DNA of 64,000 bases from Pilaira anomala (GCA_025716855.1 JAIXMQ010000048.1:62001-126000); one strand, 5' to 3'. Numbered from the stretch's first letter, positions 10,533 through 23,400 are shown. Numbers and translations: made by a program. The notes: a model not told the origin generated them from the sequence alone.

Positions 10533-12339
10533 TTAAAACCTTAAAGCTTTTTGAGCAGTTTTATGTTCATTTTCAAGAATAATTATGTTTCCTATAGACT
10601 CTTCCAGAAGATTCTAAAAGAACAATAGTAGTTAGATTCACATGCTTCTATTGTTGAAATTTATCTTACTTTTAATAACCAGTAGAACTTTAATAATTTT
10701 GGTAATGCCTCCTCCTTATTCTCATACTCTGGTTCAATTTCAAGACGACTCTCCAAGTAAAGCTCATAAGGTGGACCATTTGCTTCTTGAATATATTTCA
10801 AACTCCAAAGGTAAAGTGTTTTACCTATATATATATTTTTTTTAAAAAAAAAAGAGTTAGTACCTTAATATATTTACACAACCATTTCCTAAAAAAAAAA
10901 TTGCTTGTGTATATTTAGTGATGTATGTATGTATATACCTGCTGCATGTAAGAAAAAGACTTTTATTTTGGCAAACGTTTTTACAGATCCATAAGTACAT
11001 TTTTTGGGAATTGTTCGCAACATGGTTACTGCACCAATAACACTTTTATGATGACCAAAGAATTTTTTTGTCCTATCCGTGCTACCAAAGCAAGACGAAC
11101 TTTCCAAAACAAGTATCTCCAACTGTTTTATACCATAGAGTCTAATGATACCGTTAGCTTTATAAAGAGTATCTCCAAATGCACTATTCAGCTGTTGTAT
11201 CATTGCCGCCTTTAATGAAGCTAAACCTGCTATAAATTCTGGAAAAGCAGTTTCTTTACTCTCTGCCACTGATCTTGCCACAGCTTTTAAAAAAGGGTAT
11301 ATCAGAAGATCGTTAAATGTTCCTTCTCCGTCTTGCAAATCCTGGCGAGATGAATATTAAAGATAGTAACTATAAGAAGCAAATTGGTATAAAAAAACTG
11401 ATATTTTATAATTCACAAATTCTTACCAAGCTCTGAAAATATCTTCGAAAAAAACGGATAAATGTCTCTGATCTGTATTAAGTTTTTTGGACATATCTAG
11501 CATATCAATTAATTCTTTCTATAGATACAGTGATATCAGTACAAAAAAAAAAAAAAAAAAACAAACTTACGCTGTCAATCACATTATTAATATCGTCTCG
11601 AATTTCGATAGGAATTGCTGGTCCTTCTTCCGGAAAAGTTAAATTTCTGCAGAACAGCTCATCATCCCTGTCTGGTTTTGGTGATATGCCCTTGCTAACT
11701 AGGATACCTTTATTATATTCTAAGCTATATATATTTACCAATGGTGAGTACTTAGTATCTTAAAATTCGTACTTTCTTTTTACGGACCTATAATAATATG
11801 CTTTTCTTGCATCCTTTTTATTACGTAAAAATTGAGACCAGTAGTTTATCGAATGAGCATTTTTTGAAATCAATTCAGAAAGATTCACAATATCTAATTT
11901 TTCTGTCTTCTTTGCTATTAATTGATAATTGTCTCCCGTATCAAGTTTACGTTTGCCATTACTGTTAATCCCGCTGCTGTCGTTACCACTGTCGCTGGCA
12001 AGAGGGTTCATAACTCTGATACGTTGCTAACATAAAAGAATCAAATCAGTTCACGGGAGGGGGGGGGGTTTGGTTGGTAAAAAGGTACTTTACAGCGTCT
12101 TTTAATAAGTCTGAAGCATATTCTTTAATCTCTTGAGGCGCTTGCAGTGAAACGATCCAGTTAACAGAGTTTAAATATTCTGTTATTACTTCTTGGAAAG
12201 ATTTCGATTGATTGAGCTCTTTATTAAATTGGACATAATTGTTAAAGCACCAGTTCTTTGGTGGTTGAGAAAAGAAAAAACCACGTTCGCCTAAAGCTTT
12301 ATAAAGCTGAAAATCTGAATTCTCAACGTTCTTCGACAT
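10533..12339 (-). CDS. Unrecognised multi-exon gene, probably frame-broken
   Basis: Seven exon-like segments: 12339-12094, 12026-11788, 11724-11571, 11518-11427, 11341-10939, 10824-10670, 10613-10533. All junctions close in frame except between the fourth and fifth. There exon 4 ends two bases into a codon while the clearly coding frame of exon 5 (DLQDGEGTFNDLLIYPFL) needs phase 0, and no alternative AG rescues it. The product would be about 455 aa. The C-terminal part has blocks such as GIIRLYGIKQLEILVLESS, KKFFGHHKSVIGAVTMLR and TLYLWSLKYIQEANGPPYEL. I recall a similar, highly expanded hypothetical family in Mucorales but know no function. Either a young pseudogene or a sequence or splice error. 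Confidence 0.55.
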
Positions 12340-12492
12340 TGAGAGTAAAAGAGAGCGGAGATGTGTACCTTTCTTTTTCTGACAGCACTTTTTGACAAAG
12401 CAATCAGCAACTTCTATTAAGACTCCGGATAGTTCTTAAAAAAATCTGCTGTTTTAATTTTTTTATTCTGTATCTTTTTCTGATTTATCAAC

Positions 12493-13688
12493 ATGCAAAG
12501 ACTCAACTTTGGTTTAAATCTTCAAAAGAAGAAAGCAGCAACTGGACCTATGCGTCGTGCTAATGCATTTGGTGACGAAAGTGACGATGACGAGGAAGAA
12601 GAAGTAGTAGTAGAAGAGACAAAAGGAAAGAAATCAAATAAAAAAGCAAAAGCACAAGTGAATCGACAGCTCTCTAGCTATAATACCATGACCAAAAAAA
12701 TTGCACAAGAACAAGCAAAAGCTTTAGAAGAAGACCCAAACATTTTTGATTACGACGCTGTCTATGACGATTTAAAGGAAGTCGAAAAGAAGAAGAAAGA
12801 GGCGGTGAAGCCTACCGACAAGAAAGCAAAATATATTACGGGGTTATTAGAGATGGCTGAAATTAGAAAGCGCGATCGTGTGCTTGCAGAGGAAAAGAAG
12901 GTGGCAAGAGAAAGAGAAGAAGAAGGTGATGAGTTTGCAGATAAAGATGTTTTTGTGACAGAAGCGTAAGTTGGGGAGTATATATGAGTACATAATATTT
13001 TGGTTTTAACATATATGCATATAGGTTTAAGAAACAAAAGGAAGAATTAGAACGTATTGAAAGAGAAGAAAAGGCACGAGAGACAATAGCAAATAAAACA
13101 AGAGGCATGGATTCATTCTATAAGCAAGTGCTTGAAAAGAAGGAAGCAGAACATCAAGCTATGATGAAGGCAATTGCTGAAAAAAACAAAAATAGAAAGA
13201 ATAATACAACAGCAGATACATCGACAAAAGAAATAGATACAGAAGAGGCTTTAATGAAATTAGCAGAAAAAGAAGGAAAAGAAGTGATGGTGAACGATAA
13301 TAACGAGATTGTAGATAAAAGACAATTATTAGGTGCAGGTTTAAATGTCAAACCCAAATTTGGTACGTTAGGCTCTTTAGCCTCTTCAGATGATCGTATT
13401 AAGGAAAGAATGGATGAATATGAAGAATATAAACGTAAAAAGGTAGAGGAATATGAAGCAAAGCGAAAGCAAGGAAAGAATAACGATGAACGTGAACGCA
13501 TGAGTAAAGAAATGGAAAGACAATTAATGGAAACTAAGAGAAAAGAGAAGGAGGAAGAAGAAAGAAAACAAAAAGAATTTGAAGAAAAGGTCACTGTAAA
13601 GCGTACCACTGAAGATGTTGCAATGAGCGCAAGAGAACGTTATTTGGCAAGAAAGAAACAAAAATTAGAAGAAGAAAAAAAGAAATAA
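12493..13688 (+). CDS. Nuclear speckle splicing regulatory protein 1-like (DUF2040)
   Basis: Two exons, 12493-12965 and 13025-13688, 378 aa in frame. The order of features matches NSRP1/CCDC55: an N-terminal LNFGLNLQKKK block, an acidic stretch, the conserved core YDAVYDDLKEV...YITGLLEMAEIRKRDR...DVFVTEAFKKQKEEL, and MDSFYKQVLEKKEAEH. A long charged coiled coil rich in E, K and R follows to the end. The animal protein regulates alternative splice-site choice in nuclear speckles; that role here is inferred from the family. It is tail to tail with the PKA regulatory subunit, 43 bp between stops. Confidence 0.85.
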
Positions 13689-13731
13689 CAGTAATAATAA
13701 TAATAAAAAAAATGTATATATTCGTTGTTAT

Positions 13732-15069
13732 TTATGATTCAGCTTCTTTAAGGATAGCATGATAATTAGCTGTATTGCGTTTTAAAATATCCATGACAGG
13801 TCCTAATAATCTAGTAAAAGCTGCTTTACCCAATGTAACACATTTAAGATCTCCTTTAGCGACAACAGAAGCTGCTCTTGGCTTATCTGTTAACAATGCA
13901 AGTTCTATATGTAAATTTTTGTTAGATGAAAATTAAATTTATTTTGCATCTGTCTATCATATTTACCTCCAAAGTAATCTCCCTTTTTCAATTTATTTAC
14001 CAACTGCTCTTTCTTGCCGTCATGTTTATAAAACAAGGCTTCACCTTGTTCTATTAAATAGAAACTATCGCCCGTGTCACCTTCCTTCAAAACCACATCA
14101 CCTTCCTTAAATTGCACGGGTTCCAGTGCATCAGCAATTTTATGAATCTCTGGCAATTCAAGTGATTTAAAGAGCGGTACATCCTCCAAGAATTTTTCAT
14201 GCATTTTACGTTTCTTTGCATTATGTTCCATCAAGATAGACCTAAATGATATTCTATCGAGAGCCCATAGGGTGACATCTGAAGTCGCCTTGAGGGTGGC
14301 AGCCCGAGGAGCATTATACATCAAAGCGAGCTCACCAAAGCTTCCACCCCGTTGATAGCTCGTGACCTTGATATCGTTCACAAAGCAATCGACCTCACCA
14401 CTGGAGACGATATAAAAAAAGTCCCCGACTGCGCCCTGTTCAATAATGGTTTCACCCGTATGAAATTTCTTTTCCTCCATGGCATCCATCACTTGTCTAC
14501 ACTGACTCTCTTCCAATGATTTGAATAAAAAGTGTGAACGTAGGGATTCATTAATCATGTTCATTTCAGATTCTGATTTAGGGATCTTTTTCTGTAGTAT
14601 TGAACCTAATTTTACCACACAGGGTTGCATTGATTCAGCACTCACGGATACTCGACGGTTACGGTATCGCGCGGATTGAAAGTTTGGTAAATCATCTGAA
14701 ACAGAGTCTTGTTCTTCTTCTCCAATGGTTGCTACAGCTTCTGTGGGTGCAAATGTAGTAGCATCTTGCATAAATACATCCTGTTGGTGATGGACTAAAT
14801 ATATGTTAAATCTAAACAAAAAAAACCTCCCCTCCCCCCTTTGTGTGCGTGTGTGTGTGTGTTCTTTTATATATACCTGGTGCAAATGTAGGGTTTCTAT
14901 GATGTGCCCTCTCCTCTGCTAACTTTTTTTCGAAAAAATCAAAACAAAACTGAAGTATATCATCAGGATAATGAGTAGAGACTTGTTCATTCAGCTCACT
15001 AATGAGATTATTATACTCTTGCGGTTTTGTACTGTGAGTAGAAAATGGATGTATACTACTATCAGGCAT
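13732..15069 (-). CDS. cAMP-dependent protein kinase regulatory subunit
   Basis: Binds and inhibits the PKA catalytic subunit until cAMP releases it. Three exons: 15069-14877, 14794-13967, 13904-13732; 397 aa in frame. The N-terminal 45 residues form the RII-type dimerisation/docking helix pair ([23 protein letters not shown]). The inhibitor site RRVSV is at about 111-115, so it is a phosphorylatable RRxS substrate-type site rather than a pseudosubstrate. Two cyclic-nucleotide-binding domains follow. Each has its phosphate-binding cassette intact: [16 protein letters not shown] in the first, and [15 protein letters not shown] in the second, the latter created across the last splice junction. 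A (GT)n tract lies in intron 1. Confidence 0.95.
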
Positions 15070-15248
15070 TTATTATATAAGTATCTTTTTTTTTTATTAA
15101 AGTGGGAGAAAGTAAAAAGAAAAAAAAAAAAAAAAAAGAAAGAAAGAGAAAAAGAGGATAAAATAAATCGAACTCGGACAATTTTATGTTTATACCATCC
15201 TAGCAATAAGAAGTTAAAATAATTATAAAACCTTACCAATATACAAAC

Positions 15249-16084
15249 TTACTTTGGTAATTCAAATTTCTCACCTTTTAAAACCCTAAAAAATAAAAAA
15301 TAAAATTATATAAACTAGAATAAAATCAAAATTTTAGTAAATACTTACTTGTGGTAATAGATATAAAAGAAATCACTATATAAAGCAGTTTGGACAAGAC
15401 CAGCAACCCAAGCAATCCAATCTGTATGTCCTTCATCCAAATATCTGTAGACCCAATTAAACAGATATAATCCTCTATATGCACCTAGAGCAAATAAATA
15501 ATGGGTTGTGATCGTTTCCGCTTCACCTGTTCTTTGCAACATGAACAATTGTGGTAAAATAGCTACAGATTCTAACCAAATTGAAAAACTCCATAGAATC
15601 TATACACAGTTTTTTTTTTTATTTAGATATACACATATACCCGCTTTTTCTTTTATATTACCTCTATCACCGTATAAACATATGTAGATGCTAAACCCAA
15701 GATAGCAGATCCTACCAAAAGATACTCAATTCGAAACGTATCTAGACCAGCATCATATGTTGCTTTATACTTGAAACGCATCAGGTAGAGTATATACAGT
15801 GATGACACAATAAAGAATATCTTCATCACCGTGTTATAAATTGAGACTCTCTTGATCACCAAATCCAAATAACGAGTTATAAACACAACAGCATATAAAA
15901 GTTGTGTCTTGAATGAAATGCCTATAAGGTATTTATCATAAATTACCTCTCTCTTTTTTTTTTTTTATTTTCATTTGCATTTATCTCACTTACCAACACA
16001 TGAACGTGTCTTTCTTATTTTCAGCAATAAGATAAAAATTGACGCTAAATGCATCAAATCTGCTGCAAGTCGAAATAAATTCAT
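15249..16084 (-). CDS. ERD2: ER lumen protein-retaining receptor (K/HDEL receptor)
   Basis: Seven-helix Golgi membrane receptor that retrieves HDEL/KDEL proteins to the ER. Four exons: 16084-15994, 15921-15662, 15599-15349, 15285-15249; 212 aa, exactly the usual family length. The N-terminus [20 protein letters not shown], the block [23 protein letters not shown], and [21 protein letters not shown] are canonical. The C-terminus ends FELPK; the short C-terminal exon is only 37 nt. Confidence 0.95.
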
Positions 16085-18166
16085 TCCTTTAAATTATACA
16101 GAAAAAAAAAAGAAGAACAAAAGAAAAGAGAAGAAAAAAAGAGTAAGATACTATCCAAGGAGCGTAAGAGATCAATATAAAAGAGAGAGAGAGAGAGAGA
16201 GTGAGAGAGAAAGATAAAAGTGACTTGTTGAAAACGTAACTAAAAAAGATTGATATATAGGAGTGAAAAAGTTTCTCTAATAATATTTGTGTGTGAAAGA
16301 GGTCGTCCCGTTCAAACTAAAAGCAGGTACGAATTAATAAGGTAAATTATTCAAGTGTTGTAATGTAACCATATTTGTCATAAATAAATAAACAAATATG
16401 CATAACAACCCCCCCCCCCTCCCTTCTCTCCTTGTGTGGTTTGCCTTTTTTATCAGGAGATATCAACCCATTTAATAAATTTGCCAAATGCACATTCTAT
16501 AAGTTTCCCGAAGCAATGTAGAATAACTATTGTCTCAGGTACGTCATTTGTGTTTAGTGATAGTGTATATATAAAACTCTGGAAAGGTTGTTGATGAAAC
16601 AAAATTCAACATTCTCTAGTTCATAGCTTCCTAATAATAAATTACAGTGTACAGATCAGCGCTCATACATGTGTTTACACAACATGACATACCCACTAAA
16701 TAAATAAATTCAATATTTTTTTTTTTTTTCCTTTTCAATGTAAAATTAAATAAAATAGAGCTTCAAACAAATATTCAAAAATAATCATTTTCCTGTTTTA
16801 TTGTTGAATGACCATTGAACTACCCTGTTTTTTTTTTGAAAAATAAAAAACCTTGGCATTCAATTGTATGCTTTTTTCTCGCAATTGAAAAATCTATAAA
16901 CGCTCAATCGACCTGTTTTTTTTTCCTTCAACTGATCCACAAGAAAAATAAAAAAAAAGGTCATTTGCTTAAAATAAGGCTTTATCTTTTTACGTACACG
17001 AACACCACTTTTGTTTCGCTTATGAAGAAGAGCTTGCATGTGTATTAACATACTATATTCTTTTTTTCCGAACAATAAGAGTTATTTGACAGATCTATTA
17101 TATGTCGAATGTCAACCTTTTGGCTCGATTTCTAATTCATCTTTTGCCACACTTTACATGTTGAAAGCTGTCATAAGAAATAAGATGATGTATTATTAAG
17201 GAGGTCTCAATTTATTTTAGTAAAATTAGACGTTTTTGTTTTGTTTTTTTTTTTTATCTAAGAGCTTCCCAAACTCATACATTATGATCACGTTTTGTAG
17301 GTGTTTTCACACACACATATACCAAATAACTTTCTTGTTTTTTCTCTCACTTTATTGTAATAAATATGCAGAAAAAAAAAAAGACCAGCATTGGTGTAAC
17401 GTAAATGATTTTTTAAATTATGAGAAAAAGATCGCAGGTGTATATCTTTGGGAAAAAAAAATTTAGAGTGTACAAAAAGATTGCCACGAATGTTAAAGAT
17501 CGACGGTAAACATTTTAGCTTTATTTTTTATTATTATTACTCCAGATAATTTTAAATAAAAGAACATTTCTTATTACTGCAAGTTTTGAATTGAATGAAC
17601 ACTAGATATTCGCCAATATAAAAACTAATAGATACAACCGACTTTTTTCTGCTCTTTTTTTTTTATATATAAAAGAGGTAATCATTGGCAGGTGTACAGT
17701 GGACCTAAAAATACATTTCTCAGGTGTTTTAAAATCATGGTGTAACATTTCCTCCTCCTTCTCTTTTTATTTTTTATAATCTCTCGGAAGGATTAGAACC
17801 ATTGAAGTTGTGTTTTTTTTAATCATAAGGTCGAACCGCCAAAACATTATTTATCACTGTGTGATATATATTACATCGACTATGAAAGAGCACTACAATC
17901 AGGTTTCCTTTTTTTTTTTTTTTTTTTTTGACCCAGGTGAGAAAAATTTAAAGAAGCGAAATTAATGTTTCTTTTAAAGGTGGCTTCTTCCAATTACATA
18001 ATTGAACGTATATTAATTTACATGAAACAAGATAGAGGGAAGCGAATGTTAAATATAGTGTATATTGGCAAGAAGTAAATAAGCAATATCTGTTATTAGA
18101 AGAAGAGAAAAAAAAAAAAAAGAAAGAGGAAGAGGGGGGAATTATTTATTAATGGGATATTTTTTT
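16085..18166. other. 2.1-kb gene-free region
   Basis: I see no gene on either strand. The region holds a GA microsatellite (about 16180-16212), a C9 run near 16410, many poly-T runs (T19 near 17909-17930) and an A-rich stretch near 18110. ORFs here are short, homopolymer-driven and lack splice partners. Confidence 0.45.
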
Positions 18167-18508
18167 TTAACGTGCATTGTTATTGTAGTTCTCGGAAGAG
18201 CGCAAGATCTTTTCACTTTTCGATCGTAATAAAGTTGTTTTTCTACTGATGGTATTAATCATACTACCGTTAGGTGTTGTATTTGGTTGTTGATGAAGAT
18301 AGACTCCATCTTTATAATGTTGACGATAAAATTCTCGGTCTATAATACATGTATCATCATTAATGATCTATTTGTTCTATAGTAGTAAATGTAGTTTTTT
18401 TTTTTTACCTTTTTGTTCAAAATCTGGTGAGGTAACAGGTCGACGTTTTGTATATTTCTCTATTCTCCACATCTCTACACTCGATTTTATTTTTTCAATG
18501 AATCCCAT
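18167..18508 (-). CDS. Small conserved-looking protein, MGFIEK N-terminus
   Basis: Two exons, 18508-18409 and 18339-18167, 90 aa in frame, with a GTAAAA donor and an ATTATAG acceptor. The protein begins MGFIEKIKSSVEMWRIEKY, then RRPVTSPDFEQ, DREFYRQHYKDGVYLHQQ, and a Ser/Arg-rich basic tail. The Met-Gly start with a small hydrophobic/basic helix could allow N-myristoylation, but Phe at position 3 and Glu at 5 make this uncertain. I do not recognise a named family. It lies just downstream of DPY30 on the same strand, 300 bp away. Confidence 0.6.
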
Positions 18509-18665
18509 AATACTGTTTTTAGAAGAAGGATATAAGTTATTTGTTTATATGATTTAATTGACATGTATTTTGTTACTACTTTTTTGTTTTTTTTAGAAAG
18601 GAAAGGAAATAAACTTTATGTAAAAGAAAAGAATGGATAAGATATATATAATCTCTGGGAAATAA

Positions 18666-18696
<31 letters not shown>

Positions 18697-18808
18697 GAAA
18701 AAAGGAAAAAAAAAAAGAGAGAGAATAGTAATTTAAAACAGTTTTTTTTTTGTCCTACTGTACAAGAAAGCTTAACAAAAAAACATGCGTGCGCGGATAT
18801 CCAATATT

Positions 18809-19320
18809 TTAAGGTCTTTCATTTGATCGACTTAATAAAAATCTACCCAAGTATGCAAGTGGGTCTGAAGGTCTAAATAACAAACTTTGTTTTTTAACCC
18901 AATGAATTCAATTACGCTGTGTATATATTTTTTTTTCATTTACCTCTCTGTAGCTAATAATTTTAATCCTTCTAATAAAGTAGGTACCACGGTAGAATCG
19001 AGATAAGATCGAGGTGTGGATCCATCGGAATATTTAGTCGATGTTGTATTTAATTTCACATCGTTGGCTTCATTGTTCTTTGTAGTGTATTGACTGTAAC
19101 TCGATTCTTGTACAAACTTATATACATGTTAGTTATCTTTCAGGAACAAAAAAAAAAAAAAAAGAGTAATACCTCTTGCTTAATGTTTGAATCGGATTGT
19201 TGTGTAATGGAAGAGTAACTACTTGATTCCATATAGCTTTTACATACAGAAATATATTAATTTCCAAGGTACTTTGTGTTCAATGTTTCAAAAGTAATAC
19301 CTTTGTTGGTTATTTGACAT
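18809..19320 (-). CDS. DPY30/Sdc1-like COMPASS subunit
   Basis: Subunit of the Set1/COMPASS histone H3K4 methyltransferase. Four small exons: 19320-19301, 19236-19173, 19116-18944, 18872-18809; 106 aa in frame. The C-terminal Dpy-30 dimerisation motif is clear: YLDSTVVPTLLEGLKLLATERPSDPLAYLGRFLL. It forms the two-helix bundle that docks on Ash2/Bre2. The last acceptor was chosen at TTATTTAG so that ERPSDPL is contiguous, matching the family; an earlier AG would insert three residues. The N-terminal half is Ser/Thr/Gln-rich and poorly conserved, as in fungal Sdc1. Confidence 0.88.
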
Positions 19321-19432
19321 AATGTGATATATACGTGATAAGAAAAAGAACGAATATATTTTTTCAGTTCTGAAAAATAAAGAGAAAAACACACAGTAGT
19401 CACTTTTTTATTTGATTTTTTTTTTATTTCTT

Positions 19433-20960
19433 TTAATATACAAGATGAACAAGTTGATAACGAATAAAGAACGCCAATAAACTAGCAACAGACTGAATGA
19501 TCAACACAGCAACCGTTGTATTTCTTTCTGACATTGGTCCAAAATAAGCCAAGACCAAATTCACCAAAGTCAGATTATTACACTCACGAATTCTACCTTG
19601 TCCATCATACGCCTGTACCTTTAAAAGTCCCAACCCATTCAAGATATTCAAAGCCCATCGACCTAACCTACTCAACGGTTTCTGCTTATCATCAAATCGT
19701 ACTGTAGAACACATCAACAACCCTGTCTCGGCATCCAACCTCGGCATCCGATGTCTTGGACACTCCACCAACCGAAACAATTGAGGACACGAGTAAATGA
19801 AATTAAATATCTGAGGCAAGAAGAATAACAATAAAGTCTTGGAGAAATGACCCAGGATACCTACTACTGCTAATGTCATGCCTGCAAAATAACAAAATGT
19901 ATCTCCTACAAATAACTGAGCAGGAAACCAGTTATGGTAAGCTAATCCACTCGTAACACCTACAAACGGTATCATAAAGTACAAGCTGAATAAATGTGCT
20001 TCAACACTGGATCGATCTGGGTTATTGAAAATATAGAGTAAATCGTTGAGGATGACTGAGATAGCTATGATGAGTGATTGACCTGCTTCGATCCCGTTGA
20101 TGCCTGCCAAGATGTTGATACTATGTGTACAAAAGATGATTAACATGGCCATATAAACGTAATATAACGGACCTACATGGTTTTTAGTAACTCATCATAT
20201 TCTCTCTATTATTTTTTTTTATACCTAAATCGACTAATTCACCTAAATAAGATCTTAATTGAATTGGCATGACTACATAAGTCACACCTTTATTGGTATA
20301 ATAAAAAATCATTAATGGAATTCCTGCAATTGCAGGAAACCAAACTTTGTACCTCCACCTCACATCCAATACATCATCTGCAAAACCTAATAATATCATG
20401 GATTGAATTGCTAGAATGGCTGATAATATCTCACCCAACTAAAAAAAAAGAAAAATAATGTTAATTAACCCTGAGAGAGAGATATATATACACTTGTATT
20501 TTGTTTTTTCTACCTTATTATATGGAAAAGTACCTAAATGTGGATCCTGTTCATGAACTACATGAGCTCCTTCAAACCAGTTGATAAAAGGAAACGGGAT
20601 GAACAAAAATAAAGTGATCAGGTAAATGATGGCAGCTGGTAATCCCAACGTCTCTGGTCTAAATTAGTTATATACATTAGATTTTGATTCGTGGTTGGAA
20701 AAGTATCAATATATATAAAAGATAGGAGATTTTTTTTTTTGTTTTGTTTACAGTAGTGGTTTTGTTGGTTTTAATAGATCGCGTCCAGATAGATTGGCTT
20801 TTATAAAAGCTTCTTTTAATTTAGGTAAAGTAGTAAAAGTACAAGCACCAGCCAAGAGAGACATGATGATGGAGACGATGAGTGTTGTATGTTCTCCTCC
20901 TCTTGATCCAATGGCAACGGCTAAACCTGCCATACCCATCGTGACCAAGGCAACACTCAT
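19433..20960 (-). CDS. ALG7: UDP-GlcNAc:dolichyl-phosphate GlcNAc-1-phosphotransferase
   Basis: First enzyme of N-glycan precursor synthesis on the cytosolic face of the ER and the target of tunicamycin. Four exons: 20960-20752, 20658-20514, 20438-20225, 20172-19433; 435 aa in frame. It is polytopic with about ten hydrophobic segments. Family blocks: LLKPTKPLLPETLGLPAA, the Asp-rich ILLGFADDVLDVRWRYK, NILAGINGIEAGQ, and FVGDTFCYFAGM. The loop with CPRHRMPRLD matches the HKVPRF/HRMPRY substrate loop of eukaryotic members. It starts 112 bp upstream of nothing but the DPY30 promoter, so the two lie in tandem. Confidence 0.95.
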
Positions 20961-21688
20961 AATGTTATAAAGATGGAAAGACAGAAAAGAGAATTATCTT
21001 TTTGTGAACTCCTCCCCAAACACTCAAAAAGGAAATAAAACGTTTGATGATGAAATTAGTGCTTCGTTTTTTTTTTCATAGTCCGTACATAATAATAGAA
21101 GCAAAAAGTGAAAAGCTTATTATTTGTACCACTCTACTTTTCTTCGCACTCTCATTTTTTAGTGTGTAAACAAAAAAGAATAATGAAAATGAAGAAAAAT
21201 ATTTTAAGCACGTTCCTCCCCTCGTTCTCTCTCTTATTATAACATATTCAAGAAGAAAATATGTGTATGTATAATGGTGGCAAAGAATGAAAAACGTTTT
21301 TTTTTTTTTTTTTTACTAATCAAACCAATGATTTAAAAGTAGTCTGAAACTACATATACACATTACACACACACTGACAAAGAGAAGAGGACGTTTTAAT
21401 CTAATTTTTTATGGGAAAAAAGAGAGAGAAAGGACCGTTCCGATTGGAATCATTCCCCAAAAAAAAAAAAAAAATAGTTTCATCCCTCCGAGAAAAGCAT
21501 TTTCTTTGTTCACGTATAAAGAAAAAACATGTCACTTTATATAGTAACTTTTATCTACACTCCTTATTTGGAAGTAATTAACTTTCAGGAGATAAAAAGT
21601 TTATATTTTATTCAAAAAAAAAAAAGCGAAAAAAAGAAGAAGTGAGAAATGAAAAAAAAAGAGTTTTTGTGTGTGTGTGTGTGTGTGT
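20961..21688. other. Intergenic region upstream of ALG7 and 3' of the bZIP gene
   Basis: No gene seen. It contains homopolymer A and T runs and a (GT)n tract at about 21669-21688 abutting the stop codon of the bZIP gene. Confidence 0.45.
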
Positions 21689-22578
21689 TTACATGGCTGG
21701 GGTAGTCGCGTTATCCCACCACCAAAATGATTTATCAGTAGTTGAGCTATTGATTAAAGCAGATTGGATTAATACATCATATAAATCTTCAATATAAGAA
21801 GTAGTAGATGAATTTAAATTAGAATGAGAGGTAGTAGATGATGGATAAGATGAAGAAGATGCAATTGATATAGTAGATGTAGAAGATGGCGATGATTTGA
21901 TTGTTGTTGTTGTTGTTGTTGATGATGATGATGAGGAATAATCACGATCATTGGTTGATACAATATATTGTACAACATGATATAAAAACTGACCTACCAA
22001 ATAATCCAAATATTCATTTCGTTTAGGTTGAGAAAGAATAGCTTGATAATCCCAAGAAGGCATGATAGCATTTGATACAAGTATATAATTATCTTGTTGA
22101 CGATAACTATCCGTTGCTTTTGTACCCATAATACTAATATCTTTATTTAAATTGGGTTTAGGTAAAGAAGTTCTTTGTTGTTGTTGTTGTTGCTGCTGTT
22201 GTTGCTGTTGTTGTAATGATTGGTTTTGTCTCTTTAATGTATCCATTTCTTTACGTAGTTTTTTATTTTCTTCTTCTACTTTTACTAGTTTTTCTTTTAA
22301 TGCTTCTGCTGCCATCTTGTGATCATTGACTTGTCCTTCCAAAGTTGAGATATATTCTAAATAGATTTGATAAAATATTAGAATCTTTTCTATCATCATG
22401 TTAAATAAAATATACTTTACCCTTTCTTCTCACTCTAAAGTTTCTGGCAGAGAGTTTATTACGAAGTTGACGACGTTCTTTTGGTGTCAATCTTTTTAAA
22501 TCAATACCATCTGCTTCAGCATACGCTTCTAATGAAATAGATTCATCTGGCATAGAAGCAAGTGAATCTCTTCTTGCC

Positions 22579-22611
<33 letters not shown>

Positions 22612-22678
22612 TTACTTTTCTGTGATGGAGATGATGTAGTAGTAGCAGTGGTGGTATTGACTACACCAGGAGCAGTAT

Positions 22679-22716
<38 letters not shown>

Positions 22717-23240
22717 ACAATGGAGGCATCAGCGGCAGGAGTGACAACAGTAGGAATTACAACCGAATTCATTTGTTTTGATATAGTTTCTAATGTAGTA
22801 GCATTTTCTATTGCAGTAATTTCACTTGTTGCAACAGTTGTAGGGGGAAGATTATATAGCGGATGAGTTGTTGTAGTTGTAGTTGTAGTGGTAGTATTTG
22901 TAATAGATGGCGCAGCAGCTACAACAATTGTTTCATTGATTAAAGTATCCATTGGTTGAAATAGAATAGGTTGTTCTACTTGTATTGTTTGTTGTTGTTG
23001 TTGTTCACGTAAAGCTAATTGTCTTTTTGCGATTTCAATAAGTTGTTTAATCTGTTCAGTAGTTGGCATAGTTGTTGTCATGGGTTCCATCTTGATCTCA
23101 GGTTCAATAATATTATTAGGTGGAGTTAAAGGTTGTTCTAATAAGAAATCAGGTTGATGATCAAAATAATATTCTGATGAGAATTCTGTGGTTGTATGAG
23201 TATCAACCCAATCCATATCAACAATATCTTCAAAGTTCAT
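21689..23240 (-). CDS. bZIP transcription factor
   Basis: Two exons, 23240-22421 and 22356-21689; 495 aa in frame. The basic region ERRQLRNKLSARNFRVRRKEY continues across the intron into a leucine zipper (EGQVNDHKMAAEALKEKLVKV...), followed by a polyQ run. The N-terminal half is acidic and Ser/Thr-rich with poly-Thr, poly-Ala and Gln tracts encoded by trinucleotide repeats. NKLSARNFRVRRK resembles the fungal class with N-x-x-S-A-R-N-F-R rather than the AP-1-like or ATF types. I chose MNFEDIVDMDW as the start; the ORF continues upstream only through poly-K and poly-F. The target genes are unknown. Confidence 0.88.
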
Positions 23241-23400
23241 GATTTGATTAGTAATAAAGAAAAATAAAAAATTAAAAAAGAAAGAAAAAGAAAGTAAAAG
23301 AAAGAAAACGCGCAGTTGCTTTAATTTTTTTTTTTTTTTTTTTTTTTTAGGGGCATTATTCATCATGTGACTTTTCTATTTTTTTTTTTGTGGGAAAAAC

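Noticed and set aside
13154..13609. 151-aa antisense ORF, Ser/Phe-rich
   Set aside because: Complement of the Lys/Glu-rich coiled coil of NSRP1.
16175..16217. ERERES-type peptide end
   Set aside because: Product of the GA microsatellite, not of a gene.
22421..23366. Longer N-terminus for the bZIP protein starting MMNNAPKKKK
   Set aside because: The extra residues are poly-Lys, poly-Leu and poly-Phe from homopolymers in the 5' leader.
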